Below, piece after piece: positions 32,973 to 44,150 of a stretch of 64,000 nucleotides of DNA. Position 1 is the first letter of the stretch. Each line of letters begins with the position of its first letter. This DNA is from Bemisia tabaci. Taxonomy: Eukaryota > Arthropoda > Insecta > Hemiptera > Aleyrodidae. The notes under the pieces were generated by a model. The model saw only the letters and a list, made by a program, of their open reading frames with translations. It made no database searches and was not told the origin of the DNA. The translations under genes were made by a program, and so were the position numbers. Location of the stretch: contig NC_092795.1 in assembly GCF_918797505.1 (NCBI RefSeq), forward strand, positions 24,105,131 to 24,169,130. The letters run 5' to 3'.

Positions 32973-34166
32973 AGGAAGTATCGAGGGAAGCGTTACGTGA
33001 CAAGTTTCAGTGACTTTTTTGAGTTTCTGTACAATTTTTCGTCGGTCATCTTTAGAAGTTTTAAAGAATCTCGAAAATATGTTGTACTGTGCAATACTTT
33101 CATTTTTCATCACTAAATAGAAACGCTAATCCGTTCAGTAAATGTAAAGGTGATATTTAAATTTCTTTTTAATGAAATTGAGGGCGGGTCCGGGTAAGCG
33201 TTACGAAATTTTTAGGGGGTCCAGCACAGCGTTACAGGAGTTGGTGGGTATTAGTAACCGCGAATTTAGCGTTACGTAATTTGGAGACGGTCCCTCAGAA
33301 CCGAATGTTTCGTCCAAATTAATCGTGTGATATAAAGATTCGAGATTACACACGTGAAATCACACATGCATGAGAGAGAAAGCTCGGATAGTACTGCACA
33401 TCTAAAGCTTGGTTTCAACAACCGAACTTTCCTTTCAGCAGAGATCCTCGTGTTATCATCGCTTCTCCGTGGGAACCCGGGACAGATTACGAGATAATTA
33501 TTCAGATCGCGGTATTACATAAATTTTCAATTAACTAATTGAAAATTAAGTATCTCGCAAGTGCCTCAGTCAGGAGAGCGGAAGCCCTGTAGACGTGACG
33601 CTCCAACTTCCCGCCCAGGTCGTCCCGAACAAGTTATTCCGTGTTCTTCCCCCTTTTTATTTGCGAGTAAAAAATTCTCCGAGCTGACAGGGAAGCACGG
33701 TTCAGCGGCGGAAAACGTGGGACAGGCACGGGAGAGGGGGCGGACAGCGCGAGGTGGGTAGGGGCGGTAGTGGGTGAAAAGCGCGAAAATAAATCACGGC
33801 TCCCTGATATTTTTCCTATTAACGACAGACTTGGAAAGTTGAAACAGCTTATACTTTCCGCAACGCGGTCTGGAATTTTACTTCAGGTGTTCTCGAGATC
33901 CCCAAAAAAACACTTAGAGGATTTGGATACCACCGTTGCGACGCTCTGAACCTGTGTTGCATACCTCAAACAATGAAGGGGAAAGATGGCGACGGCATTG
34001 TTCGGCAATTGAAAAATGGTTGCGCGTAATCCTAGCGCCTGGATACTACTAAAACGACACTTGAGAGCGCATGTTGCACACCTAGAATGATGAAGGCGAA
34101 TGACATGAATAAAATTACCCAAAAATTAACAATTTATGGCAGGGGATATTGCAGGCGCTGCAACTT
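32973..34166. other. Intergenic with GC-rich island at 33560-33780
   Basis: No transposon or exon is recognised. The GC-rich patch has G-rich runs and no frame that looks coding. Confidence 0.45.
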
Positions 34167-35112
34167 CCCTGGTAAAAAATGGCAGTAGAATCTGTGTTCC
34201 AAAATACCATAGACCTAAAGCCGGCTGTAAGATTTCCAATAGCTTCTATAGCCTGCTACACAATTTCTTATAGCCTTTTATAGCCGATGGCGACTAAACA
34301 ACCGCCAGGCGATAAAGTGTATGCTAAACGTTACTAATTACGGATGATAGGACTTAGTGAGTTTTTGGAATACTGCTCTCTTTTTGGACCGTAGTATCTT
34401 GATTTATTTTGCGATGAAAGCTCCGTACTTTTGATGGATGCCTGCCATTACTAATATATTAGAGCGTCTTCAGTTTCGTGTGATACTCTGCAATACCTAT
34501 GCTTCAAGCGCCGTGGCACGCTGCGTCGCTGCGGCGCGGCAGGCGGGCAGCCAGCGCGAAACGCGCATTGGCGCCTACAAACCTAACAGGGATACTTCAC
34601 GCGTTGCGCAATGCGTGAAGTATCCCTTTTAGGTTTGTAGGCGCCAGTGCGCCGCCGCTCCGCTTTGTGTTAGGCTCTAATATTTAATCTGGCGGAGTCA
34701 GCGTTATTCAACTCATGATTTTGAAATGTTTGCACATCCTGTATGGATAATTCTCATTTTAATTGATGAAAAAAAATATGTATTAAAGGAAAATATAATG
34801 TGTGTTTTATAAATATTAAGGTGGTTCCGTATCAAACTTGATGATTTCCATAGCACCCGAATTTCTACACAATTTCTTATAGCCTTTTATAATCGATGGC
34901 GAAAAAGCAACAGCCAGGCGATAAAGTGTAAAGCCCGGCGATAGGAACTATAACCCGGCTGCATAATTTTCTATCGCTTCGTACAGCCCGGCCGTGTGAT
35001 TTTCTCCGCATTCTACAGCCAGCTATATGATTTTCTGTAGCTCTCTTTAGGCGGCTATAAGAATTCCTATGGTATTTTGAGACGCAGCTCTTATCGCCAA
35101 TTTATACCAGGG
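34167..35112. mobile_element. CCCTGG-family palindromic MITE, copy 3
   Basis: A 946-bp copy, starting CCCTGGTAAAAAATGGC and ending CCAATTTATACCAGGG, with TT on both sides. It has the same order of TATAGCC motifs, GC-rich block and central palindrome (about 34577-34636) as the other copies. Confidence 0.9.
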
Positions 35113-35603
35113 TTTAGGGAGCGCACGTTGCGTACTGGAAAAAATGAAGGCAAAAGTCGTCGATATTATTATTCAGTCGTGTAAAACAGACTGAATTCCC
35201 TATTGACGACGTGATTGTTTTTTAGACTTCGAAAACGACTTCTCTTTGCATCAGATCAGTCTAAAAACATACTTAGAATGTTTTTATGAGTCTCCACTCC
35301 TCCTCCCTTAAGACAAATTAAATCTTTTAGATCGTTTAAAGCTGATTATAATTACGACGTCTATCAAAATGGTATCAACTTCATGGATAAATCAGTGAAA
35401 AAGCATTTATGTATCTACGAGAATCAAAATCCATAATGTTGGATCCATTGAAGGTATGTGGTTTCGCAGTTTGGCCATCGATATGGAGTCTAAAATACCG
35501 AGTGGTCTTTTAACGGAGTTGCTCATTTTTCGCTAGCAATATATGCTGCGGAGTGAAAATACGCAATTTAAATTCCACTACCCAAAAATTGGATTTGGAA
35601 TAA
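35113..35603. other. Intergenic, nothing recognised
   Basis: AT-rich sequence between two MITEs with no recognisable content. Confidence 0.5.
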
Positions 35604-35827
35604 TTGGACGTGTTTCTGTCAAACGGAACTAAGCGCCATCGGGGTAGGAAGGTAGAGGAGGGCTCGGATTGGCAGCGGAACCGGGCGTCGGGCTCATTTG
35701 TTCCTATACTCGCAATGTTATTCCATGGCGCTTAGTTCCGTTTGACAGAACGCGCTATCCGGGATTCTAAATTCCTCAAAAGGAACTCAAATTGGCGCTT
35801 AGTTCCGTTTGACAGGAATACGTCCAA
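35604..35827. mobile_element. TTGGACG-ended MITE, intact copy
   Basis: A 224-bp element that begins TTGGACGTGTTTCTGTCAAA and ends with the complement. The inverted block TTAGTTCCGTTTGACAG occurs twice on the right side (internal and terminal). It is the uninterrupted counterpart of the split copy in stoned-B intron 7. Confidence 0.85.
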
Positions 35828-36370
35828 TTCCTCTCCGTCTTCTAGTTCGAACCTCATTTTACCCCCCTTTAAATGTCCATTATTCACGGAGCACACTCTT
35901 CAGTCTCGCAAGGAAACGGCAGCTATGCCGGAATTGAATTATGGACGGTCCATTTCACGCAGTGAGAAGATCCCAAAAGTGACGTACACCTTTTGAGCGC
36001 CCTTTTGTTCCAAAAGGTTTATCGGCGAGCCGAGACCGACGCGACGCGACGGGAGTTGATGCTCGTTTCGTGAAAAGCTCCGTATCGCAGTTCCTCGATC
36101 TTGACAAAGCAAAATTTAATTGAATAGCCGCGAAGTTGTCGAGGCTCCCAAGTTCCGGAACACGGCGGCGGCTCTCTAGATCGGAAGGGCTGGAGGGGGG
36201 GAGGGAGGACGATAGAGGGGCGAGGGGGGGGGGGGTGAGGAGAGAGGATACAGCGAGAAGCTCCGTCCGATAGTTTTTATCACCGCCGATTTTTGCTGGT
36301 GTTCTTTTCTCCCACAGATGGAGCAATACTTGAGTCCGAGTAGCCAGAGTCGAGGAAGACGGGAAAATAT
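35828..36370. other. GC-rich island with CGACGCGACG motif
   Basis: The centre (35990-36330) is GC-rich, contains GACGCGACGCGACGG near 36035 and a G-rich run near 36227. No frame looks coding. It may be regulatory; nothing in the sequence proves it. Confidence 0.35.
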
Positions 36371-36520
36371 TGTCATGCTGTGGAAAAACGCCGTTTGAGC
36401 CCTAATATCTTGCCAAATTTTCGTTTGATAAAATACGGATTTTAGGAAAACTTGTGAATACTTCTCCCCCCCCCCCCCACAATTTTTCAGAGAATTTTTA
36501 TGCTATTTAAGCTAGAGTAT
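36371..36520. mobile_element. GCCGTGC-family MITE, left part
   Basis: It begins TGTCATGCTGTGGAAAAACG and follows the family to the CAATTTTTCAGAGAATT block. A C-run interrupts it. The right arm is missing. Confidence 0.65.
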
Positions 36521-38255
36521 GTAACGTTACTTGGATGGGCCTCTGTAGGGTGCCCTTGCTCCAAGACGAAGGGGTGGAGGATGAAAACACGAAACACAAA
36601 AATATAAGGGATGAACTCTGTACTTCAACGTGTGAAAAGTGGAGGAGCCAGCCGAGGCCTGGCCTCCAAGAGGTACAATCGAACTCTATCTCTGCCGAAC
36701 TGTAACTAACTCCGAAACTAGACTAGTGTCCTGAAGGAATGATCAAGCGAAAATTCTGGTGGTTGAGGGTGACAAGGCTGGACTCCGCGCATGGGTGATT
36801 AGGTAGAAAGTGCAATGTGCGAAGTCCGGTGATGTGACGCATGAAGAGAAAGAATGCGGATAGGTATATCAATAGATAGGGAAAGAATGCGGATAGGTAT
36901 ATCAATAGATAGAGAAAGAATGCATAGGTATGGAGATAGGGCAGGAACACAACAAGTATCTGGAAATACCGAGGAAAAATATTCATAAAGATACATATTT
37001 GATTTTGTATAGTCCGGTAACATACGAATGTTTATAAGTCATTTCTTTTTACTAACATGGATGCCGTTTTCACAGCGCTCTCTGGTGCTCTGCGACACCA
37101 GGCTAGGAAATGGACGGGGCGTGTATAATGTGGCCTAGTATATACCTCTTTTTAATACTCATTGCAAGAAGCAATTGTCGTATACCGCCACAAATGAGGG
37201 TACAAGCTCTGTAAAAGATCGTCCAGAAATTGTAAAAGCTGCGTGACATTTTTTGGCAAGTAAACTCTAAATTAAAATTGACTCAAAAGTTTGCGAAAAG
37301 TAAAATTTTCATCCCAGGACCAACTTTTCCCGAGGCATACCGCTCTACTCACATCTCAAACAAGATGGAATCGATCAAAATGGCAAACTCTCAAACTAAC
37401 CAAACCGAGAGAGCATTTCGACGGTGTAAGTCGGCAATCGCACAACTCGGTTTGGGACGTCGCGGTCTTCCTGTCATACTTTATTTTTTAAACGGGAAAC
37501 TACTCAACGGCAATGCTTTAAAACTGCCGTTATTTTTCTTTTCTATGCGAAGAAAATTCTGCATAAACTGCGAGGAATGATGTCAATTTGTTCTCTTTTA
37601 AAAAAATAACATAAAGGAGGAGATTCTCAGACACCGCAAACGCGTTATGTGATTGCCGACTTATACCTTCGATTTCTTATGCAAGCCGCTATTCAATAGC
37701 CGAATGCAAGTACTTTTCAACATTTCACTCGGTTTTATTAGCTCTATCATCGCCAGATAAATGAAAACCTAGAGCATGACATTCAGTTATAGGACTTTAA
37801 AAAAAACGTTAACATTATCCGAGGCTACACATAAATTTAGTACATTTCCAAGCGGTGGGTGGGAGTTTCCTGTCTAACGCTAACGCCTGGACACGATTAA
37901 TGTGGCACTCGAGCGAACTCAAGTTGCATACCTCGCAATATTCAGGGGAAAGTTGTGCATTACACGCCTCGGTAATTATAGGCTGCCTCAAGCACGATAG
38001 TTCCTCTACCTCGCCAAAAGCTTGTAAAAAGATCAAACTTTTAACAATAGTCTCTTTCGCGCGTAAGATCTTGGCCCTCAGCTTGAAGATTTGCAAATGC
38101 CCGAATCGGCAAGAGACGCCGTTTTCAATTTCATCCATCAGAGGTCAGCGGTGCAACGTAATACACACGCAATGGATCGTATTCGATAGTGGTTTGATGT
38201 ATCGTTTGGTTCAAATCAACGGAAAATAACCTCAATCCAAAATTTTAAGATATTA
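36521..38255. other. Intergenic, includes a 33-bp tandem repeat
   Basis: A tandem repeat of about 2.6 units (36846-36932, unit starting GAGAAAGAATGCGGATAGG) is the only structure seen. Overlapping open frames at 37815-38229 on both strands have no recognisable domain. Confidence 0.5.
36846..36932. repeat. 33-bp tandem repeat
   Basis: Two nearly identical 33-bp units start at 36846 and 36879 and a partial unit starts at 36912. Each contains AAAGAATGCGGATAGGTATA. It is non-coding. Confidence 0.85.
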
Positions 38256-38889
38256 CAGTAAAAGCTCGTTAAGACGAAATACGGTTAAGACCGAAATCCG
38301 CTTAAGACGAAATTTTTTTCGACCCCTTGACACTTCCACAAGAGTCAATGTAAAAAAATACGAATAAGACGAAATTTCGAAATTTTGACCCGTAACCAAA
38401 GCCGGTTAAGACAAAGAAAAATGTCTGCTTTTTCCCCTGAATTGGGTAAAAACGACAAAAAAGAGCCATCCTCAGGGAAAATAGACTTAGTTTTACGTAC
38501 CTTCACATAAAAAGAGTAGGTTAAGAGTAGATCGTGGGTATCCTCTATTTTTCTAGATGACCGAGATGCAATCGAGATGAGTTGACGATAAACCGATTTG
38601 CGTATTTTAAAAAAATTCAAAATTTGGATTTCGTATCGTATAAAATTTAAAAATTTATAACTGATGGATAATAATCTTTCAAAAAGTCATTCACTTTAAA
38701 TAATCTTTAATTTTAGTTTGTGTGGATTTTGAAAGCAGTTGCCGCTTATGCCGAAAAATTTCGTCTTAAGCGCACTTGCCGTTTATGCCGAAAAATTTCG
38801 TCTGAGGCGGAGAACGGTTAAGACGAAAAGCCGCTTATGACGAAATTTTTTTCGGTCCCTTCATTTTTCGTCTTAACGAGCTTTTACTG
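38256..38889. mobile_element. pogo/Tigger-like MITE with TTAAGACGAAA repeats
   Basis: A 634-bp element. The first 20 bases are CAGTAAAAGCTCGTTAAGAC and the last 20 their exact complement. TA flanks both ends (38254-38255 and 38890-38891), as in Tc1/mariner-type elements, and the CAGT-AAA-CTCGTTA start resembles pogo/Tigger ends. About ten copies of TTAAGACGAAA or its complement sit near the two ends. No transposase is encoded. Confidence 0.85.
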
Positions 38890-38891
38890 TA

Positions 38892-40350
38892 GTTAGAAAA
38901 GCTGAATATGAGCAATTTCTTAGCAATTTCACTACTCTTGGCCAATTAGTACTTATGCGAATCAAAAATCTATCACAAAAAACCTGTTCCGTCAGATCAC
39001 TCAATTTGAGGCTACGTTTATGTTTTGAACCAATCGATGTCGATACAATCTCACCCGTTTGATGTATCGAATACGATATTTATAATATAGGGAACAAGCA
39101 GGGAATTCCACCCCTCGCGCCTGGAGAAAATGTACATAGTATTATTTTAAAATGTAAGTTTTTTTTCTCAATTATTTATCTTTCTAGTCATGAGTGCTTT
39201 CAAATCTTCATCGAGCTGTAATTAATTGTTTCGAAACAAATTGTTGAGGTTAAGCAGGGCATCAATAACGCGCACAGCAGTGACATTTCTCGGAGATTGG
39301 CGACATTTTTTTCGTCCCTTTTTAAAACTTGATAACTCTTGTAATACTTATCCCGCTGAAAATTTTTGCTACGAACGCGTCGCCGTTCAATTAGCGTTAA
39401 GTTAATGTAACGTACCTCTTCTCCTCTCCAATTTTACTCGGGACCTGTAAAAGCTAATCACCTTTGATGATGGTTTGTGGATATAGTTAAATTAATGGGC
39501 AGCTGTCAACATTTCTTCACGTTAATGCACCCGGTAAAATGGTGAATAATTTCTGGGGAGTAGTTTCTGTTTTCTGCAACGCTCAAAAAATAAACTCTCA
39601 TCTGCGGAGCATGAATTCCAATACAAATTTCCGTCAATTGATCTGCGGACACTCTTTGATTCGGAGAAACTTGCACACAATTCGGTTTTTTCGAAGCAAT
39701 CAATTTTGACCCCTGTGAAACTTGTTTTGCCTATCTCGTGACTTGAAGGCGACACATACTGACCTCATCCACGTTCACGACAAATATATGCTTATACCCT
39801 GACTCGACAGTCCAATTCTTTGAGGCATGCCAATGCTATATTGCTTCCAAGATGAAGTCTTTTCTGGGGAGCATGTAAACCAAAAAAAAAAAAAAATAAA
39901 TATAAATAAATAAATAAGTAAAAATAAAAAAATAATAAAAAAATTAATTTAATCTTTAATTCCTCAAAATTTACGGTCAATGTTCACATTAGAACCGCAC
40001 TGATCGCTGACTGATGTTCGAGTTTCGATGCATTGAAGCTTTATGCTTGTTCTCTGTACAGGATTTTTAAATTATTTCTCTCTTTCTCCGAGGTAAAATT
40101 CCCAAGTTGTGCGCATAATTTTAGGAGCCCCACGACATGTTCAAAAATATGCGGAAGCTGGCTGTGGAACCACCGACTACCTTGTCGTCCACTTTTCGGT
40201 TCATTGATTTTGTGCGCTCTTTCGCTTCGTGTCGAGTCCACCCAAAAAAGAGAAAAAATGGCGGTGTTGATAAATCGTGCCCTATTTTCGTCGGATCTAA
40301 TCGAGAAGTCTATCAAAATCCGCGGAATCGCCAACGCCGCACGGTGAATA
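38892..40350. other. Intergenic, nothing recognised
   Basis: AT-rich, with an A/T-only stretch at 39880-39950. Mirrored open frames at 40033-40379 have no recognisable domain. Confidence 0.45.
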
Positions 40351-40604
40351 CTGCCGTGCTTAGGAAAAACGCCGTATGAACCTTCAGGCGTTGCCGAATT
40401 TCCTTTGATAAAAGACGAATTTCCCGGTAAACTTATGAATATTTATCTCCCAATTTTTTCAGATAATTCCGTTCGCAATGTCACCTAAACCTCCTGAAAC
40501 TTTCAAAGCAAAATTGCCATAACATTCTTCAAAAATGAAAATTTTATCGAAGGGAATTTGGCAACTCTCGAATGTTCATACGGCGTTCTTCCTTAGCACG
40601 GCAG
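40351..40604. mobile_element. GCCGTGC-family MITE, full copy
   Basis: A 254-bp copy with ends CTGCCGTGCTTAGGAAAAAC and CTTCCTTAGCACGGCAG. It is the best preserved copy of the family: arms of about 65 bp are almost perfect complements. Confidence 0.9.
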
Positions 40605-42035
40605 AATACTGGAAAGAGATGAGAAGATATTCATAGGTCTGAGTGTTCCTCTCAACTGCGTACTCTGTTCCTCATTTTCAAGGGTTTTGTAACCCTTTTT
40701 AATCCAGTTTCGAGGGTCAAACTGCCCTCACGTAGTCTGATGATAAAATACTTACTCAGAGTCATGACCTTATTCTGCAAGATGGGATTGAATTCGTATT
40801 TCTTCATTGTATTACCGTAGAATATCTGTGTTCATTTTTGCAGGGTCGATTCTTAGAAAGGGTTTGTATGGTCTCGGTTAAGGTGGAATTAGGTTTGAGG
40901 AGACCCACATTACGGGATCAGAATGAGAATGATTGTAATTTTAACGAACTTCCGAGGACAGAAACAGAATTAAAAGAGACTAACATTTAACGTGAATTTA
41001 GGGAAAAGGGGAGGGCTCACAAACGTTTAAAAATGCGCAATTCGGACTGCGCAAATATGCGTTTGGGAATGGGTTTTAGACATTTCTGACGTGTTCAATG
41101 TACTTTATGCAAGATCAAGTCTGTGTGAAGTCTGTTCAATTTGCCCGACCGCCTGTGAGCAACAGTCCCATTAGGTTCGTGGGGATTCGGAAACACCACG
41201 GTCGATGTAATTGGTTTCCAACTTCAGCTATCATTATGAGCACTGCCGTTAAAGTTTGAGTACGCTGAATTGACACGAAAGGTATACGAAGGTTACGCGT
41301 AGTATATTTACTTTAGTTTTTCGAGGTATAGGTTAAAAAACATCATTGTGCAGTAATAATTAGATGATTCCGGTCCTATGCTCACAAACTGGCCGAAATA
41401 TCTGCTTCCAGATGACCATGAATATTTTCAAATCAACGAAGGGAATTCACGAAAAATCTCAAGAAAAACTATTGATTAGTGTTTCCTGGTGTTTCCTTAT
41501 AACAAGAAATCCTGGGTGAAAATTGGAAGGCACGTTGTTGGTGCCTGCTTGATATTAACGACTTCGTTTTTAGGTGAAAATATTGTCCTCTAGATATGAG
41601 CCTGTTTTTCCCGATGCAAGTGAAATCCGTGGTGAAGATTTCAATATTATTTCGTTTTAATTCAATCAACGTTGTAATACATGTATTAGTGAGCTCCTCA
41701 GATTTCGCAAAATGGCAAGTGCCCTATTCCTTCTCTAATGCCTTTAGGGACCGTCTGCACTCAGTGAGCGTGTTTTTGCTAAAGGAGCCATATGTAGAAA
41801 TGAATTTGAGCAAAATGAACTATGTTAGGCCCAACTTGCCAAACTAACCCAACTTTGCCCCCCTGCCCCCTCCCCTCTTAGTATCCGAGGGGGCTGAAAT
41901 TTTGCCCAAGCATCAGGGACACTTTGTTCAACATCTGAACAAGGTTTGGGCTAAATCCAGGGGAGGCCAAAATCGGCGCTTTTGGAAAAACCTCTTTTAC
42001 AGGAAAAGGTGCACGAATGTCGCCAAAAAGACACG
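40605..42035. other. Intergenic, nothing recognised
   Basis: No repeat copy or coding segment is recognised. A C-rich patch lies near 41857-41877. Confidence 0.45.
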
Positions 42036-42095
42036 TTTCCAGGGAAATTTGGCAACTTTCGAATGTTCATACTGCGTTCTTCCTTAGCACGGCAG
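42036..42095. mobile_element. GCCGTGC-family MITE, right end fragment
   Basis: The sequence from AGGGAAATTTGGCAACTTTC to CCTTAGCACGGCAG matches the family right arm. The left arm cannot be found upstream. Confidence 0.75.
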
Positions 42096-42105
42096 TATTC
42101 AGGGG

Positions 42106-42826
42106 TAGAGTACCTTTATAGACAGAGTATGGCCATTCGTATCTTTTTACTGCAGGAAAACTGTTCCGCTTTTTGATTGGTCAACGAGTTTTTAGGCTTC
42201 ATGATGCTCTTAGGGCCGTAAATAAACAAACAAGATGGCGGCTCACCGTAACATCGATAAGAAACTAAAATTTGACAAAAATTTCAATTACACGGCAGTA
42301 ACAATTTAAATTAGCATATCTACGAATAACACATAAAAAACACATGAAAACACTGTTAAATCGCCTTTCACCTATATCACAGGAGGATGTAAGATGTGCA
42401 TAACCTCAAACTTTTTTTTTTTTTTATTGAGAGTTTAGTGGCTTCTATTCCTTTAGGAATCTACAGCCAACTATAGGCACTATTTATTGTCCGAAGACAT
42501 CAGGGAGTTTGGTAGACATGAGACATCCATGCTCGGGCTTACAAATTTTACGGATTAAGGCCGAGCGAATTCTGCTTACAGATCCACTCGTCAGTTCCAT
42601 GAAAATTTGTCGCCACCACCGGGATTCGAACCCGGGACCTATTGACCTAGAGTCAGACGCGCTAACCACTAGGCCAACCTGGCCGGCAAACCTCAAACTT
42701 GCTTGCTGATAACAGCCATCTTGTTTGTTTATTTACGGCCCTAAGAGCATCGTGTCAGCCTATTCGCTCGCGACCAATGAAAAACCGGAACAGAAATGGC
42801 CATACTCTGCCTATAAAGGTACTCTA
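42106..42826. mobile_element. TAGAG-ended hAT-like MITE, copy 2, carrying a SINE
   Basis: The ends are TAGAGTACCTTTATAGACAG and the complement. The exact 8-bp repeat TTCAGGGG flanks both sides (42098-42105 and 42827-42834), a hAT-type target duplication. A SINE was inserted into it later (42412-42688); without it the element would match the 437-bp copy at 8784-9220. Confidence 0.92.
42412..42688 (-). mobile_element. tRNA-derived SINE, full length
   Basis: Read on the minus strand, the head (42688-42605) looks like a tRNA. It has an A box in TGGCCTAGTGGTTAGCG and a B box GGTTCGAATCC, the internal RNA polymerase III promoter. A body of about 180 bp follows and then an A-tail (T-run at 42412-42424 on the plus strand). 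The target duplication AACCTCAAAC lies at 42402-42411 and again at 42689-42698. It depends on a LINE for movement. A head-truncated copy is at 53817-54028. Confidence 0.9.
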
Positions 42827-42834
42827 TTCAGGGG

Positions 42835-43293
42835 TGGCTTCGAACGCGAGCCGAAGCCCGCGATTCTTTGGCGACGCCGAGTAATGCGTGGTATGGTTGG
42901 CTCTGATTCCCTACGGGTTTGCTCCGGACAGGCGGTTTGAAATATGAACGGAAATGACCGGGTCCCGGCTCCGCGGAAAAGTTGTCAACGGGGCGATGAA
43001 GGTCTTCCAGGCCAGCGACACCACCACCGCCACCGCCGCGCTGAAACGGTTTGATTGATAGAGCCAGGCTTATCTGCCCCTCATCAATTTGTAGACGGAG
43101 GAGTGAGATGGGCTCTGTCGCGGGACTTTTATGGCTTGCGGAAGGTCTGCCTGCGTGTCGCGACGCGACGCGACGCTCCGCTCAGCCGTGGCATTTGTTG
43201 CTTCTCCCGTCTCGACTATTTGACTCCTCGGTGTGAGTTTCAGGAATACCACCCTTGCAACGCCGCCGGTGCGTCCGTTTTTGCATATACGTT
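42835..43293 (+). other. GC-rich island with CGACGCGACG motif
   Basis: It is strongly GC-rich and CpG-rich, with GCGACGCGACGCGACG near 43160. It contains a candidate coding segment (42954-43048), described separately. It could be the promoter and first exon of a gene. Confidence 0.35.
42954..43048 (+). CDS. Candidate first coding exon, unidentified gene
   Basis: The ATG at 42954 has A at -3 and an in-frame TGA just upstream (42944). It opens a 31-codon frame, MTGSRLRGKVVNGAMKVFQA and onward to TAALK, in which nearly all third codon positions are G or C. A possible donor is ACG/GTTTGA at 43049, a type used by stoned-B exon 9. It would end in phase 2, so it cannot join directly to the exon at 53475 (phase 1); another exon would be needed. 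No family is recognised. Confidence 0.3.
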
Positions 43294-43605
43294 TAGAGTC
43301 CCTTTATACTGAGAGTCAAGACAATGTGAATCTATTTCTGATTGGTTCCCGTATTTTAGGCCTTCACAGTGTCACAAACGGGAATGAAGGTTACATTTTC
43401 ACCGATTGCAAAGATTATAATCTGGAATGGACCACGGAATTACGGGTTTGGCAAGGAGCAAACGGAATGAGAGAAGGAACGGAGAAAGGAATTTGAGAAT
43501 GGGCCGATCAAAGATGACGAAAAACGTTCAATTTCTGTAATCTTTATTCCCGTTTGTGACTCCATGAGGGGGTGTTGTCTTGACTCTCAGTATAAAGGGA
43601 CTCTA
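43294..43605. mobile_element. TAGAG-ended MITE, related family
   Basis: A 312-bp element with ends TAGAGTCCCTTTATACTGAG and CTCAGTATAAAGGGACTCTA, followed inward by AGTCAAGACAA. The flanks TATACGTT and CATACGGT agree in 6 of 8 positions, a decayed 8-bp duplication. The ends resemble the TAGAGTACC family but the interior is different. Confidence 0.85.
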
Positions 43606-44150
43606 CATACGGTCAAGTGCTTATCTGCTGTGATAGCGGAGAGAGCTGAAAATGCAAAAAATGAAGTTTGGAGAAAACGGGCTCAGAAGCATCTGACCGG
43701 GCAGTTTTATTGAAAGAAGCCTCCCTTCTTTGTCAAATTGCCACTTATCGTCCGAAAGACTCGTAAAAATCGTTTTGATTATTACAAATTGACTGATTTT
43801 ATTTCAACTACACCGAAAGGGTATTTTTCATTTCCATGCTAGGTTATTGTTAGGAGTGCATTGATAAATACTTGCCAATGCGCTCATAGTGATTTTTGAG
43901 ATATTTTCGGTAAGATTCAATTTTTATTTTGCTCCTTCAAAAAATTGCAATAGGCCCATTGAAGGCGAAACTAGTCCCTCGTGCATTGCTTCACGTCTTG
44001 ATATTTGAAAAGTTAAATTGGACAGAATTTTGTAATTAGGGACCACTATTTCTAGTTTATTTGAGGAACAAAAAAATGTATTTTTTAGTTTTTCTGGGCA
44101 GATGAGTGGTTTTAAGGATGAGCCAAGAATGATTTCAGGTTGATTGATTC
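43606..44150. other. Intergenic, fragment of CAATGGGCC family
   Basis: The stretch 43870-43962 is similar to one arm of the 24710-25331 foldback (GCGCTCATAGTGATTTTTGA, then AATAGGCCCATTG). Nothing else is recognised. Confidence 0.5.

Noticed and set aside
36182..36240. G-rich runs as a possible telomere or quadruplex array
   Set aside because: Irregular runs without a repeated unit.
42605..42688. Possible functional tRNA gene on the minus strand
   Set aside because: A and B boxes are present, but the sequence continues into a SINE body with A-tail and target duplication, so it is a retroposon head.
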